Below are positions 7,110 through 16,081 of a stretch of DNA of 64,000 bases, piece after piece (position 1 is the stretch's first letter; every line of letters starts with the position of its first letter). The DNA comes from CBDBLK01 sp965215445 (GTDB lineage Bacteria; Bdellovibrionota; Bacteriovoracia; Bacteriovoracales; Bacteriovoracaceae). The stretch covers positions 2,232,001 through 2,296,000 of the forward strand of contig CBDCDT010000002.1 of NCBI GenBank assembly GCA_965215445.1. The letters are read 5' to 3'. The notes beneath the pieces were generated by a model. It made no database searches. It saw nothing but the letters and a program-made list of their open reading frames with translations, and was not told the DNA's origin. Made by a program: the position numbers and the translations under genes.

Positions 7110-9389
7110 TCAAGAGAATATAAGATTTTCCGCTTTAATATATGACGGATTGCTCCAATCAAGCCCTGCATCATCGCTATACAGGCCATTATTTTCTAAA
7201 AGAGCGAATTGATCTCCAAATTCTTCTTGCGCAATTAGTCTAATAGCCCCTTCTTGTCTCATAGTGTTATAGGCTCTTTCGGGAACTTGAACGGTATAGG
7301 GCTGAAATCTACGGGCAGCACTAGGAACATATTCAATTTTTTTGAGAAGTTCATCAATCTCACCTTTGTAATTGATAATAACAGGCCTTTGGCCATCACT
7401 TTTAATCATGCAAAATTTCTTTTCCACAGTTTCAAAAGGAATCCCTTCAATTTTACGATGAGAAAGAAGTTCCAAAATACTTTCCCCATCTAATTCAGTA
7501 TCTCCTTGGTCTTTTTGCCAAAATAATTCAGTAAAATATTTCTTGATGGCCTCTAAACTTATCAAGTCGTTTTGGAAGTTTTTATTTTCAAAAATACTTT
7601 GGGCCTTATTTGCATATTGTTTGATTTCCAATGGCGCTTTCCATTTGGAAGAGTCGGGAGAAAAAACCTTCACAAAACTTTTTTCAATCGGCCTTTTCCC
7701 CTCCCTATTACAACGGCCTGCCGCTTGTGCTATGGAATCAAGCCCTGCTTCTGCCCGAAAAACGAGAGGAAAATCAATATCAACTCCCGCTTCAATGAGA
7801 GACGTTGCCACCAAACGACAAGATTCATTTTTTTTCAAGCGATTGCGTATTTCATTCAAAACAACATACCTATGCCTTGCACACATGGCCGTTGTAAGAT
7901 GGTAAATTCCTTCCTCTTCGTAACAAAATTGTTCTTTTAGTTCCTTAAACAAATATCTGGCGTGAAGGCGACTATTCACAATACACAAAACTTGCTCATG
8001 GTTTTTTATTTCTTTTATAAGTTCATCATCTTTTTTAAAACCAATATTCTGAATTTTAACTCTTTTAAATCTTTCAAACATTTTTTTTGGTTCTGGTGCC
8101 AATTCCACAACGTCTTTAAATCCTTCTTTAAACCCATCTTTTTCGAGCAATGCAGGTTGAGTGGCCGTGCAGAGAACGATACTGGTTTTGTAGTTGAGAG
8201 ACAGTTCTTTTAAAACCTCAATACAAGGCCTTAATACATGAAGAGGAATGGTTTGAGCCTCATCTAAAATAACCACACTGTTTGCAATATTATGCAATTT
8301 TCGGCACATTGATGGCCTTCCCGAAAAAAGACTTTCAAAAAATTGAACAGCAGTAGTGGCAATGACAGGGCAATCCCAGTTTTCCATGGCCAGCTTCAAT
8401 TTTTCCGAAGATTGGTATTGGTCTGGAGTTCTGCTGTTTTCTTCGTTCATAAAAGAGCTGTGGTGTTCTAAAACAATATTTTCACAACCTTTGAAGACTT
8501 TGCGAAAAACTTCAGCATTTTGTTCAATAATGCTGGTGTAGGGGGCAACGTAAATGATTCTTTCAAGACCGTGTTTCAAAGCATGTTTTAAAGCAAATGA
8601 TAACGAGCTCAAGGTTTTACCTCCCCCCGTCGGAACGGTCAAAGAGAATAGGCCTGGACTTTTACTTGCTTTTTCATTTACACTTTCGAGAATTTTTTTT
8701 CTATCATTCAATATATCTCGATTTTTATTTTCTTTTTGTTTAACTAATTCTGCTAAGTAAGCATCGAGTTTTTCGGATAGTTTTGCAATTGTTATTTCGC
8801 CAAACCCTCGTTTTGAATTTTTCCCATCCACTTTCAAAAAGAATTTTCCGGTATCCAAAAAATCAGCATCTACAAGGCAGGAAAAAATCATTCGTATCAA
8901 AAAAGCGCATTGAAACATTTCATGTTTGCTCCGTTTAAAATTAGGAGGAAACAATTTAGAAGCTACTTCTATTTCTTTCTTCCAATCAGGATATAATGCG
9001 GGCAAATTTTCTTCTTTTAAGCGTTCTTTTAAAACCCTTCTGCGTCCTCCTTTACCGCTTCCATCGGCCAATCCACAATGATGACCAGCTATTGCATAAG
9101 CAATCAAGTAACCCATTTTTTCATAAAGGTCACAGGCCATTTTAGCACCACGAGTAGAGTGATCAACTTTATGATAATCTCCTTCAAGTCGTTGTTGAAA
9201 TTCTTCTGTATATTTCCCCAAGTCGTGAAGTAATCCAGCCATTTCTGCTGCTCTGGCAACTTCATTGCCCATAGAAAACGCAAACTGTTTTGCCAATTTA
9301 CCAACTTCATTTAAGTGGTCACCAAGCAAATGCCAATTTGACTTATCAATTTCTTTGGTAGAATGTGCGTAAAACTTTTCATATTTCAT
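7110..9389 (-). CDS. cas3: CRISPR-associated nuclease-helicase Cas3 (type I-C)
   Basis: Cas3 is recruited by Cascade to nick, unwind and degrade target DNA. With a start at 9389 (MKYEKFYAHS, preceded by AAGG) the protein has 759 residues; a longer frame to 9509 adds 40 residues without family character. The N-terminal HD nuclease domain shows H25, H55-D56 (LLHDLGK), and H103-H104 (GHHCGLADG). The helicase has Walker A PTGGGKT at 253-259, DEAQ at 376-379, a TATQP motif at about 408-412 and QAAGRCNREGK motif VI near residue 595. All catalytic residues are present. It is the first gene of the operon; a 10-bp inverted repeat lies 76 bp upstream. Confidence 0.97.
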   Translation of the reverse strand: MKYEKFYAHSTKEIDKSNWHLLGDHLNEVGKLAKQFAFSMGNEVARAAEMAGLLHDLGKYTEEFQQRLEGDYHKVDHSTRGAKMACDLYEKMGYLIAYAIAGHHCGLADGSGKGGRRRVLKERLKEENLPALYPDWKKEIEVASKLFPPNFKRSKHEMFQCAFLIRMIFSCLVDADFLDTGKFFLKVDGKNSKRGFGEITIAKLSEKLDAYLAELVKQKENKNRDILNDRKKILESVNEKASKSPGLFSLTVPTGGGKTLSSLSFALKHALKHGLERIIYVAPYTSIIEQNAEVFRKVFKGCENIVLEHHSSFMNEENSRTPDQYQSSEKLKLAMENWDCPVIATTAVQFFESLFSGRPSMCRKLHNIANSVVILDEAQTIPLHVLRPCIEVLKELSLNYKTSIVLCTATQPALLEKDGFKEGFKDVVELAPEPKKMFERFKRVKIQNIGFKKDDELIKEIKNHEQVLCIVNSRLHARYLFKELKEQFCYEEEGIYHLTTAMCARHRYVVLNEIRNRLKKNESCRLVATSLIEAGVDIDFPLVFRAEAGLDSIAQAAGRCNREGKRPIEKSFVKVFSPDSSKWKAPLEIKQYANKAQSIFENKNFQNDLISLEAIKKYFTELFWQKDQGDTELDGESILELLSHRKIEGIPFETVEKKFCMIKSDGQRPVIINYKGEIDELLKKIEYVPSAARRFQPYTVQVPERAYNTMRQEGAIRLIAQEEFGDQFALLENNGLYSDDAGLDWSNPSYIKAENLIFS

Positions 9390-9464
9390 TTGGAACCTTA
9401 AATACCAAATGAATCTAATTTTGCAACTACTACTCAGACCGTTGTTCTGGTGTCCCCCATCTCC

Positions 9465-9511
9465 AATTGACGCAATATTTATTTTTTCGATTCTCTTCCT
9501 CTGCGTCAATT
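9465..9511. promoter_or_regulatory. Inverted repeat upstream of the cas operon
   Basis: AATTGACGCA (9465-9474) and TGCGTCAATT (9502-9511) form a perfect 10-bp inverted repeat with a 27-bp AT-rich centre, beginning 76 bp before the cas3 start. The arms also contain TTGACG, a fair -35 in both directions. It may be an operator controlling cas transcription. The remainder of 9390-9689 holds no convincing gene; a plus-strand frame at 9409-9609 has no homology I recognise. Confidence 0.5.
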
Positions 9512-9689
9512 TCTCTCTTGCTTTTTTTAAGGAAAGAACTCAAGGTGTGGGAGAGAGAAGTCCAAACTTGGCCAAGGTGACCAGAGTGCCGAGAATGAGA
9601 AAACTATAGCTTCCCATGATAATGGATGGGCCTGCCGTAAAAAAGTGCACTCTGAAGAACACAAAGCGCAGGCCAAGTGTTCAAAAAAC

Positions 9690-10655
9690 CTATTTTTTTA
9701 TCAGTTTTTTTACTTCCTGGAGGGACAGTCCGGTACTTTGACTTACAAATTCAGGAGTCATGCCAGAGGCGAGCAGGGTTTTGGCAATTTCTCGCGCTTT
9801 CTTTCGCTCTCCCTTTTCCAGGCCTTTTTCCATGCCCTCTTCTCGGCCCTCTTCTCGGCCCTTTTCTACGCCCTCTATGACCATCTGGTCTATGGTTTTA
9901 TCTAATAAGGCCATCGCTTCCTCTCCTTTTTCTTCTTTTGCCACTTCTCTAATAATTTCCCAGTTAAAACTCGGGTCAACACGCTGGATGTATTTTATTG
10001 CCATCACTATTTGCCGTTCCCACTCATTATCCGGCAAATGCTCCCCTTGGGCAAAGAGCTTTTTTAACACGTCTTCGTCTAAACTAAAGATGCTTTGCAT
10101 TATATACCAGATTGGCCCTAAAATCAGGTCTTTGTTTTTCTCCACCTTCAAATCGTGTACATTGAGCAGGCAACACTCAAAATCCAGCACAAAACGCTTG
10201 AGCAGTTCCCCCATCTTCCCCTCGGGATATTCCAGAATATCGCAAAGTTTTATTGGGCCAGACCAGCTTTTTACTTCACCTTGATAAACAATAATCGGAA
10301 TGATTGGAATCAAGGGGCCTTCCGTGTTTTGGTAGATGACATTTTGATACTCAAGCAACTGCAAAAGCACTTCACGGGGTGCTTTTTGGGCCTTGTGTTC
10401 GACCACAAAAATTACCTTGGCCGCGCCTTTGGAATCCTTAAATTTGGCAGATAAAATCAAATCCGTGCGCCTCTCCTGGCCCTCTTTGTTGATATAGGTA
10501 CACGCTTCTGAGCGCAAAGTTTCCCAGTCAAAGGCGACAAACAATTCCGAAGGTAAGCTCAGTCTGAGAAGTTCGAGATTGTACTCTTTATTGGTAATAA
10601 TTCCCTTAAAAAGTGCATTGTGGGGGTCGCTATGAAGAACGGAAGTTTTTTTCAT
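9690..10655 (-). CDS. Rpn-family recombination-promoting nuclease / putative transposase (PD-(D/E)XK)
   Basis: The 321-residue protein belongs to the RpnA-E/transposase_31 family of DNA nucleases. The N-terminal SDPHNALFKGIITNKEYNLEL region, then D65 (RRTDLILSAKF) and E86-x-K88 (VIFVVEHKAQ) give the PD-(D/E)XK active site. The C-terminal quarter has the charged EGVEKGREEGREEGMEKGLE linker and a short helical end, typical of the family. It stands alone on the minus strand upstream of the cas operon, with about 300 bp between. Such genes are common in accessory DNA and often in many copies; it is intact here. Confidence 0.9.
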   Translation of the reverse strand: MKKTSVLHSDPHNALFKGIITNKEYNLELLRLSLPSELFVAFDWETLRSEACTYINKEGQERRTDLILSAKFKDSKGAAKVIFVVEHKAQKAPREVLLQLLEYQNVIYQNTEGPLIPIIPIIVYQGEVKSWSGPIKLCDILEYPEGKMGELLKRFVLDFECCLLNVHDLKVEKNKDLILGPIWYIMQSIFSLDEDVLKKLFAQGEHLPDNEWERQIVMAIKYIQRVDPSFNWEIIREVAKEEKGEEAMALLDKTIDQMVIEGVEKGREEGREEGMEKGLEKGERKKAREIAKTLLASGMTPEFVSQSTGLSLQEVKKLIKK

Positions 10656-11051
10656 TTTCAGAAGATGGATTTTTCTTCCATACCTGTCAAATTTCCAGCG
10701 CCAATAGAATTGTCAGCAAAACTGATTTGACGATAAGGTCATGTTTGAGATCGGCCGTCGCTTCCGCAGGAGCTTACCTCACCATCCTGAGTTGTCTGGT
10801 TGCCCTTGGCAAACTAGGCCTGCTCAATTTCGCTCCTCAGAAGTGCCTCTAACTCCTTGAAATTACTTTGAGTTGGCCAAAAAACCGGAAAATTTTGGCC
10901 TTGTAAACAAAATAGTTTGAATAATATCGCCATGCCTGCTATTCTGCTCACATGAGGCAACAAGGAACTTTGAAATAGAACCTCCCCCCGCTGTATTGAA
11001 CCTTCTTTTTTTCAACTTACCCATTTTGATGACAAACTGGAAAATGCCCTG
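10656..11051. other. Intergenic stretch without a recognised gene
   Basis: This 396-bp region separates the Rpn gene and the CNNM gene, which diverge. It should hold both promoters. Short frames on both strands (for example plus-strand frames ending near 10852) show no family character. I see no clear promoter pair, tRNA or repeat. Confidence 0.5.
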
Positions 11052-12401
11052 GTGATAGACACCCTCGCCATTGACAACGTCCACGTTGGTGAACTGGTAG
11101 CACTCGGGGTTTGTTTTTTACTCTCTGGATTCTTTTCCGGTTCCGAGGCGGTCTTGATGTCTTTGGGCATCGACCGCGCCAAGCAACTGATCGAAGAGGG
11201 GGGTAAAAAGGGCCAGGCGATGACGTTTATGCTGGAGCGGCCCAACGAACTTTTGGCCACCATTTTGGTGGGCAATAATATCGCCAACATTTTGGCCGCC
11301 GCCCTGACCACCACCATCGTCGGTCGCTACTTTCAATCCGAGGCGGTGGGGATTTCCACCGGGATTACCACTTTCATCATTCTCATCTTTGGCGAAGTCC
11401 TGCCCAAAACTTTTGCCCGCACCCACGCCGAAATGCTCTCGCTGCCGATCATCTACATCCTGCGCCTGATCTATTACCTGCTCTATCCCCTGGTCAAGCT
11501 AATCGTCTGGGTGATCCAAACTCTGTTGGGGGACAAGGCCGAACTCAAGGCGGGATTGGTCACCAAAAATGATATTGAATACATGGTCAACAGGGCCGAG
11601 CAAGACCAGAGTATTGACTCCAAACAACTCGACCTGCTCAGTTCCATTTTGGAATTTCCCACCATCAAGGTCAAAGACATTATGACCCCCAGGTCAGAAG
11701 TCAAATACATTCAGAGGGAGTGGAGTTTTCAAAAAATCATCGAGTTTGCCAGTTCCGACACTCACTCGCGCTATCCGGTTTGCGAGGGCGGCCTGGATCA
11801 CACCGTGGGCCTTTTGCACATCAAAGAGCTGGCCTTGGTGCGCGGGACGGAGAAAGTCAATTTTCACATCGACCGCTTTCTCAAGGAGCCTTTTTTCGTC
11901 TACGAACACATGAAAATTCAGGCGGTGTTTGATTATATGAACCGCAAGAAAATCCACCTGGCGCTGGTCAAAAACGAAAATGGACTGGTCATGGGCATCG
12001 TCACTCTGGAAGACATCGTGGAGGAAATCCTGGGGGAAATTCAGGACGAACACGACGTGGAAGAAGATGCGCTTCCCGATCAAAACATCAAGCAGGGGGT
12101 AATTGTCGAGGGCACGCTCTTGTTGCGCGACCTGTACAACGACTACGACATCAAAGTTCCCCTCAACGACCACTACTCCACCGTGGCCGGTTTTTTGTTG
12201 GATATGTTGGGCAACACCTTTCCCAAGCAGGGGCAGATCATCGTGTGGGAGGGGCTGACCTTTCAAATTAAAAGCGTCGAGGCGGGGCAGATCGGGGAAG
12301 TCAAAATTCAGGATGCCGGCGGGGAAAAACACATCTACAACAAGCGCGAAAAGGGCGAAGAGGAAAGCGAAAACGGCGGCAAACTGAACAAGTTCGGGTA
12401 A
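11052..12401 (+). CDS. CNNM/CorC-HlyC family membrane protein with CBS domains (putative Mg2+/Co2+ efflux or hemolysin-like)
   Basis: The 449-residue protein has the family's layout: an N-terminal CNNM membrane domain of about 190 residues (segments ALGVCFLLSGFFSGSEAVLMSL, LATILVGNNIANILAAALTTTI, STGITTFIILIFGEVLPKTF, each described here as membrane helices), a CBS pair at about 200-335 (IMTPRSEVKYIQ; LVMGIVTLEDIVEEILGEI) and a C-terminal CorC/HlyC domain (YNDYDIKVPLNDHYSTVAGF). GSEA and FGEVLPKT are hallmark motifs. A GTG at 11052 is the start of the longest frame; no strong ribosome site supports it, so the exact start is uncertain. It is convergent with the ferredoxin gene, with stops adjacent. 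Confidence 0.9.
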   Translation: MIDTLAIDNVHVGELVALGVCFLLSGFFSGSEAVLMSLGIDRAKQLIEEGGKKGQAMTFMLERPNELLATILVGNNIANILAAALTTTIVGRYFQSEAVGISTGITTFIILIFGEVLPKTFARTHAEMLSLPIIYILRLIYYLLYPLVKLIVWVIQTLLGDKAELKAGLVTKNDIEYMVNRAEQDQSIDSKQLDLLSSILEFPTIKVKDIMTPRSEVKYIQREWSFQKIIEFASSDTHSRYPVCEGGLDHTVGLLHIKELALVRGTEKVNFHIDRFLKEPFFVYEHMKIQAVFDYMNRKKIHLALVKNENGLVMGIVTLEDIVEEILGEIQDEHDVEEDALPDQNIKQGVIVEGTLLLRDLYNDYDIKVPLNDHYSTVAGFLLDMLGNTFPKQGQIIVWEGLTFQIKSVEAGQIGEVKIQDAGGEKHIYNKREKGEEESENGGKLNKFG

Positions 12402-12755
12402 CTATTTAAACGGGGTCAAAACGATAGTGCCCTCTCGCTCGATCCGAGCACGGCAGGCCATACGCAATGTGACTCCCAGCAGGCAGGCGTCGCCGAAACG
12501 TTCGCGGTGGGTTTGGGACACGCTTTTGATGGTGTCGGCCTCAACGGCACTGGGGGGGGCCAGCAATTCGGCCCCTTCGAGGATGTTGGAACGGCAACTG
12601 CCGCAACTTCCCGCCAGGCAGCCGTGGGGCAATTGATGTCCTGCCTTGTCGAGTTCTTCAAAGAGCACTCCGCCCAAGGCCACCTCCGTTTCAAAAACCG
12701 TCTCTTCTTGCACTTTCCCATTGGCATCCGTGGCCTTGACGATAACTTTAGACAT
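12402..12755 (-). CDS. Plant-type [2Fe-2S] ferredoxin
   Basis: A 117-residue electron carrier. The cluster ligands are in GCLAGSCGSCRSN (C-x4-C-x2-C) with a fourth cysteine in RMACRARI near the C-terminus. I chose the ATG at 12755 (MSKVIVKATDANGK) because a GGGGGG ribosome site precedes it; a longer frame adds 19 unlikely residues. It diverges from the amino-acid dehydrogenase gene and converges on the CNNM gene. A redox partner is not evident from the neighbourhood; an oxygenase or hydroxylase elsewhere is possible. Confidence 0.92.
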   Translation of the reverse strand: MSKVIVKATDANGKVQEETVFETEVALGGVLFEELDKAGHQLPHGCLAGSCGSCRSNILEGAELLAPPSAVEADTIKSVSQTHRERFGDACLLGVTLRMACRARIEREGTIVLTPFK

Positions 12756-12849
12756 AATTCTACCCCCCATTCCTTGTCGTATCTCAAATTTTAATCCATA
12801 GTGGCACCCCAAGGCAAAGTATCCCCCCAGAAATATAGGAATTTTAACT

Positions 12850-13953
12850 ATGTTTAATTTTCAAAAATTGTATGACCAAGGACACGAAGAAGTGGTTTTC
12901 TTCGCCGACCCCAGTTGTGGACTCAAGGCCATTATCGCCATCCACGACACGACTCTAGGCCCCGCTCTGGGCGGCAGTCGTATGTGGCCCTATGAAAGCA
13001 CCGACGAGGCCATAACCGACGTTTTGCGTCTCTCAAAAGGTATGACCTACAAGGCGGCGGTGGCGGGCCTGAATTTGGGCGGAGGCAAGGCGGTGCTCAT
13101 CGGCGACCCCAAAAAAGACAAATCCGAGGCCCTGTTGCGCTCCTACGGGCGCTTTATCGAATCTCTGGGCGGGCGTTATATCACCGCCGAAGACGTCAAC
13201 ATGGGGGTGGAAGACGTGGAGTGCATCGCCACTGAAACCGAACACGCCACCGGCGGGAAAGTCTCCCACGGGGGTTCGGGAGACCCTTCGCCCCACACCG
13301 CCCAAGGGGTTTTTTACGGCATGGAGGCGTGTTGTACCAAGGCCTATGGAGAGCGCAGTCTGGCGGGCAAAGTGGTCGCCCTGCAAGGTCTCGGCGCCGT
13401 GGGCCTTTCACTCGGAAAGTTCTTGAATGATGCAGGCTGCAAAATCCTCTTTACCGACATCAACTTTGAGCGCGTCGAGCGCTTTCAATCCCGATACCCC
13501 AACGCCGAGTGGGTGGAACCGAACGACATTTACAGCGTTGACTGCGATATTTATGCCCCTTGCGCCCTGGGGGCGACGGTCAACGACAGCACCATCGAGA
13601 CACTCAAGTGCCGCATCGTCGTCGGTGCCGCCAACAACCAGTTGGCCGAACCCCGCCACGGCGAAATTTTGCGCGGGAAGGGTATCCTCTACGCCCCCGA
13701 CTACCTGGTCAATGCCGGGGGATTGATGAGCGTTTCCCTGGAGCGGGATGCCCGTGGTTGGTCGCCGGAACGGGTGGCGCAAATGGTGGGTTCCATCTAC
13801 GACAAGACGCTGGAGATTTTCGCCCTTTCAGAGCGGCAAAATGTTCCCACCTCGAAGGCCAGCGATCTGTTGGCCGAACAGCGCTTAACGGCCATGCGCA
13901 AAGTGCAGGGCAAATTTCTAGGCAAACACCGCGCCCACGCCCCGCCGCTTTGA
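12850..13953 (+). CDS. Leucine/valine/phenylalanine dehydrogenase family protein
   Basis: This 367-residue enzyme of the Glu/Leu/Phe/Val dehydrogenase family oxidatively deaminates branched-chain or aromatic amino acids with NAD. The N-terminal domain shows GPALGGSRMWPY and the catalytic lysine region LSKGMTYKAAVAGLNLGGGKAV. The second domain has the NAD-binding GLGAVGLSLGKFL motif (about 179-191) and VVGAANNQLA. Length matches leucine dehydrogenase. Specificity cannot be told from sequence. With icmF at 26.7-29.9 kb it could feed isobutyryl-CoA from valine into butyryl-CoA; that link is inference. Confidence 0.93.
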   Translation: MFNFQKLYDQGHEEVVFFADPSCGLKAIIAIHDTTLGPALGGSRMWPYESTDEAITDVLRLSKGMTYKAAVAGLNLGGGKAVLIGDPKKDKSEALLRSYGRFIESLGGRYITAEDVNMGVEDVECIATETEHATGGKVSHGGSGDPSPHTAQGVFYGMEACCTKAYGERSLAGKVVALQGLGAVGLSLGKFLNDAGCKILFTDINFERVERFQSRYPNAEWVEPNDIYSVDCDIYAPCALGATVNDSTIETLKCRIVVGAANNQLAEPRHGEILRGKGILYAPDYLVNAGGLMSVSLERDARGWSPERVAQMVGSIYDKTLEIFALSERQNVPTSKASDLLAEQRLTAMRKVQGKFLGKHRAHAPPL

Positions 13954-13974
13954 TAAAGCGTTTAAAATGGAGGG

Positions 13975-15090
13975 GTGAGGCCTTTTTGCGCAAAAATCCT
14001 TTTCTCTATCGTCCTGCTCGCCAGCGTCGGAGACGCTCGTGCGCTGATTCGCTTTGAGGACGCCACCCGCTCGGAACTGATTACTTCGGCCCGCGCGCTG
14101 GGCATGGGCAATGCCTATATCGCCAAAGTTGACGACGCCTCGGCGGCCTTTTACAACCCCGCCGGACTGGGCACCGTCCGCTATCCCCACTTTCACCTGG
14201 CGAATCTCCACCTGGAGGCCAACCGCGACTGGATCAGCGCCACCAAAGGGCGCGCCGATGCGAGTTTTAACGTCTGGAAGGCCTTCAAGATTTCCAAGAT
14301 GCAATCCTTTTTGAGGAAGCACAGAAACCAGCACATCTATGGCCGCTTTCACCTGATGCCCAACCTCACCACCCGCTACTTCTCGCTGGGGTTTCTCTAC
14401 AGTCGCCAGGCCCAAGGGGTGATGGGCGAAGGCGACCAGGGCCTGTTTGAATACGCCGACCGCACCGACCACGGGCCTTATGCGGCCCTCAACTTTTCTT
14501 TTTTCGGCGGCATCTTCAAGGCCGGAGTCACCGCCGTCTATCTCACCCGCAAAGAAATTTTTGGTGAGGCCAGCGCCGCCCAGGCGGTCAGCACTCCCAC
14601 TTCTGCCTACTCGGAGGGCGTGGCCTTGCAATATATTGGAGGGGTACGGCTCACGCTTCCCTTTACAGCGCTTCCCACCTTCGCCGCCAAATTAAACAAT
14701 ATGTCTCATAAGGCCTTCAAGGCAAAGACGGGGGCCGCCGGTGCCCCGGCAGGAGTGCGCGACACTTTGGACGTAGGCGTGTCCCTCACTCCCCAAATTG
14801 GCCGAACCACCCGCCTGCATTTGGAAATCGACTACAAAGACCTCACCCGCCGCCACGACTTGCGCTCGGGAAGGCGCTTGAACCTCGGTGTGGAACTGGA
14901 CTTCAAACGCAGTTTTTTCCTGCGCGCAGGACTCTCCGACGGCTTCGGTTCGGCAGGGCTTGGCGTGCGCACGCCCCAACTGGAATTTGACCTCACCACC
15001 TATGCCATCGACCGCACCGCCTCTCGCTACCGGGGAAAGGAAGATCGGCGCATCGTTTTCTCTTTGAGTTCGCGGGGGTTTTCCCTCTAA
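13975..15090 (+). CDS. Outer-membrane beta-barrel protein (FadL/PorV-like)
   Basis: A 371-residue protein with a signal peptide (KILFSIVLLASVGDARA) followed by GMGNAYIAKVDDASAAFYNPAGLG, the early motif of FadL/PorV-like barrels, and alternating strands ending at an aromatic/hydrophobic C-terminus (FSLSSRGFSL). The GTG at 13975 sits close behind GGAGG. It begins 21 bp after the dehydrogenase stop and may be in the same transcript. Its last 126 bp are duplicated at 15956-16081 on the far side of a toxin-antitoxin module; the copy differs only at synonymous positions. A similar barrel gene is at 51058. Confidence 0.85.
   Translation: MRPFCAKILFSIVLLASVGDARALIRFEDATRSELITSARALGMGNAYIAKVDDASAAFYNPAGLGTVRYPHFHLANLHLEANRDWISATKGRADASFNVWKAFKISKMQSFLRKHRNQHIYGRFHLMPNLTTRYFSLGFLYSRQAQGVMGEGDQGLFEYADRTDHGPYAALNFSFFGGIFKAGVTAVYLTRKEIFGEASAAQAVSTPTSAYSEGVALQYIGGVRLTLPFTALPTFAAKLNNMSHKAFKAKTGAAGAPAGVRDTLDVGVSLTPQIGRTTRLHLEIDYKDLTRRHDLRSGRRLNLGVELDFKRSFFLRAGLSDGFGSAGLGVRTPQLEFDLTTYAIDRTASRYRGKEDRRIVFSLSSRGFSL
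14964..15089 (+). repeat. Direct repeat, copy A (3' end of the barrel gene)
   Basis: 126 bp repeated at 15956-16081 (offset 992) with three mismatches, all at third codon positions (TAT/TAC, TTC/TTT, TCC/TCT). The next base also differs, making the stop TAA here and TAG in copy B. It marks the left border of the segment carrying the toxin-antitoxin genes. Confidence 0.97.
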
Positions 15091-15124
15091 AACAGTGCCA
15101 AAAACCAAAAAAACAAAAAAGGGG

Positions 15125-15153
15125 TTGACATTGTCATCTATTTGTGACATATT
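15125..15153 (+). promoter_or_regulatory. Promoter and likely operator of the toxin-antitoxin operon
   Basis: TTGACA (15125-15130), a 17-bp spacer and CATATT (15148-15153) make a good sigma-70 promoter, 11 bp before the toxin start. TGACA half-sites at 15126-15130 and 15145-15149 flank an opposite TGTCA at 15132-15136, giving TGACA-T-TGTCA and TGTCA-N8-TGACA dyads across the promoter. This suits autorepression by the HTH antitoxin. Confidence 0.7.
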
Positions 15154-15164
15154 GAGTTGTTTTT

Positions 15165-15485
15165 ATGAAACTTGTTCGTATCCACAAGAGCGTGGCCAAA
15201 GAGATAAAAAAGCTGGATTCTTCTGCAAGAATACGGGTTGCCACGATGTTTCGCCTGCTTGCTTCAGGAGAATCAGTGGGTATGCCATTCAGTCGGCCTA
15301 TGCCCAATGTTGCAAATGGTGTCCATGAATTGAGGATAAAAGACGAACGCGGACAATATAGAATTTTTTATTATACAAAAATGAATGATGCGTTGATTGT
15401 CTTTCATTTTTTTAGAAAAAAAACTCAGGCGACTCCCAAAAAAGAATTGGATGTTGCCCTTAAAAGACTTGGGAGTATGTTATGA
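15165..15485 (+). CDS. HigB/RelE-superfamily toxin (Gp49-like)
   Basis: The 106-residue protein is a predicted ribosome-dependent mRNA interferase. It shows the family pattern SVAKEIKKLDSSARIRVATMF, then VANGVHELRIKDERGQYRIFYY (with arginines typical of the HigB active surface) and ALIVFHFFRKKTQATPKKEL. The gene precedes its antitoxin, the HigBA order, and overlaps it by four bases (ATGA). It lies under a consensus promoter with dyads. The module sits between two copies of the end of the barrel gene, so it is a newcomer at this site. Confidence 0.9.
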   Translation: MKLVRIHKSVAKEIKKLDSSARIRVATMFRLLASGESVGMPFSRPMPNVANGVHELRIKDERGQYRIFYYTKMNDALIVFHFFRKKTQATPKKELDVALKRLGSML

Positions 15486-15769
15486 GCAAGGAATTTTTCG
15501 AGGCCAAAAACACAAAACAACTTTGCAAGATTCTGGGCGTTTCTGATGCCGAGGCCTCCAAGATAGAAATACGTCATCATCTCGTCGTTTCTATCAAGAG
15601 AGCAGTTGAAGGAAATTGCTGGACTCACGCAGAAGCAGCGAGAGAGGCCAAAATAGGTCGAACCGTGATGACTGCCATTCTCAACGGAAATCTTGAAAAG
15701 ATTTCTACCGATCGGCTTATCGACATTGCCCACGGCATCGGCCTCAGGTTGACATTGAAAGTGGCATAA
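15482..15769 (+). CDS. HigA-like antitoxin with XRE helix-turn-helix
   Basis: A 95-residue protein with a C-terminal helix-turn-helix (WTHAEAAREAKIGRTVMTAIL, about 42-62; then ISTDRLIDIAHGIGLRLTL), of the HigA2/HTH_37 kind. It should neutralise the preceding toxin and repress the promoter at 15125-15153. The start ATG overlaps the toxin stop. About 186 bp without a gene follow before the duplicated segment; I see no recombinase or clear att site in them. Confidence 0.9.
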   Translation: MSKEFFEAKNTKQLCKILGVSDAEASKIEIRHHLVVSIKRAVEGNCWTHAEAAREAKIGRTVMTAILNGNLEKISTDRLIDIAHGIGLRLTLKVA

Positions 15770-15955
15770 GAAATTTAATAGGAGCAACCGGGTTCTCAAT
15801 GAGAAAGGCATCGCCGATGGGGCAATACACTCCCAGTCGCACGTTTTAAGTTAGCAGATGGCAAATTTTTGTGCAAGCGGTTTTTTTTCACGGCGTTATA
15901 GCCTGATCCATTGTTTGGCAATGTGATTATAATAACTTAGGATAATTCACTGCTT

Positions 15956-16081
15956 CGTGCGCACGCCCCAACTGGAATTTGACCTCACCACCTACGCCAT
16001 CGACCGCACCGCCTCTCGCTACCGGGGAAAGGAAGATCGGCGCATCGTTTTTTCTTTGAGTTCGCGGGGGTTTTCTCTCTA
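15956..16081 (+). repeat. Direct repeat, copy B (remnant of barrel gene 3' end)
   Basis: The second copy of the 126-bp sequence, still carrying in-frame codons and a TAG stop at 16080-16082. That stop overlaps, on the opposite strand, the TAG stop of kynU (16079-16081). Copy B is therefore probably the original 3' end of the barrel gene, displaced by the incoming segment. Confidence 0.95.

Noticed and set aside
9482..9490. 9-nt match of the orphan pseudo-spacer to the cas upstream region as evidence of autoregulation
   Set aside because: The match is mostly a T run and the flanking sequence is not the I-C PAM TTC, so alone it proves nothing.
9409..9609. Plus-strand frame upstream of cas3 with a hydrophobic stretch
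   Set aside because: No ribosome site, no family character, and it overlaps the probable cas regulatory region.
10613..10852. Plus-strand 79-codon frame before the CNNM gene
   Set aside because: Overlaps the start of the Rpn gene on the other strand and has no coding character.
11694..12332. Long minus-strand frame inside the CNNM gene
   Set aside because: Shadow frame of a well-conserved gene; no motif of its own.
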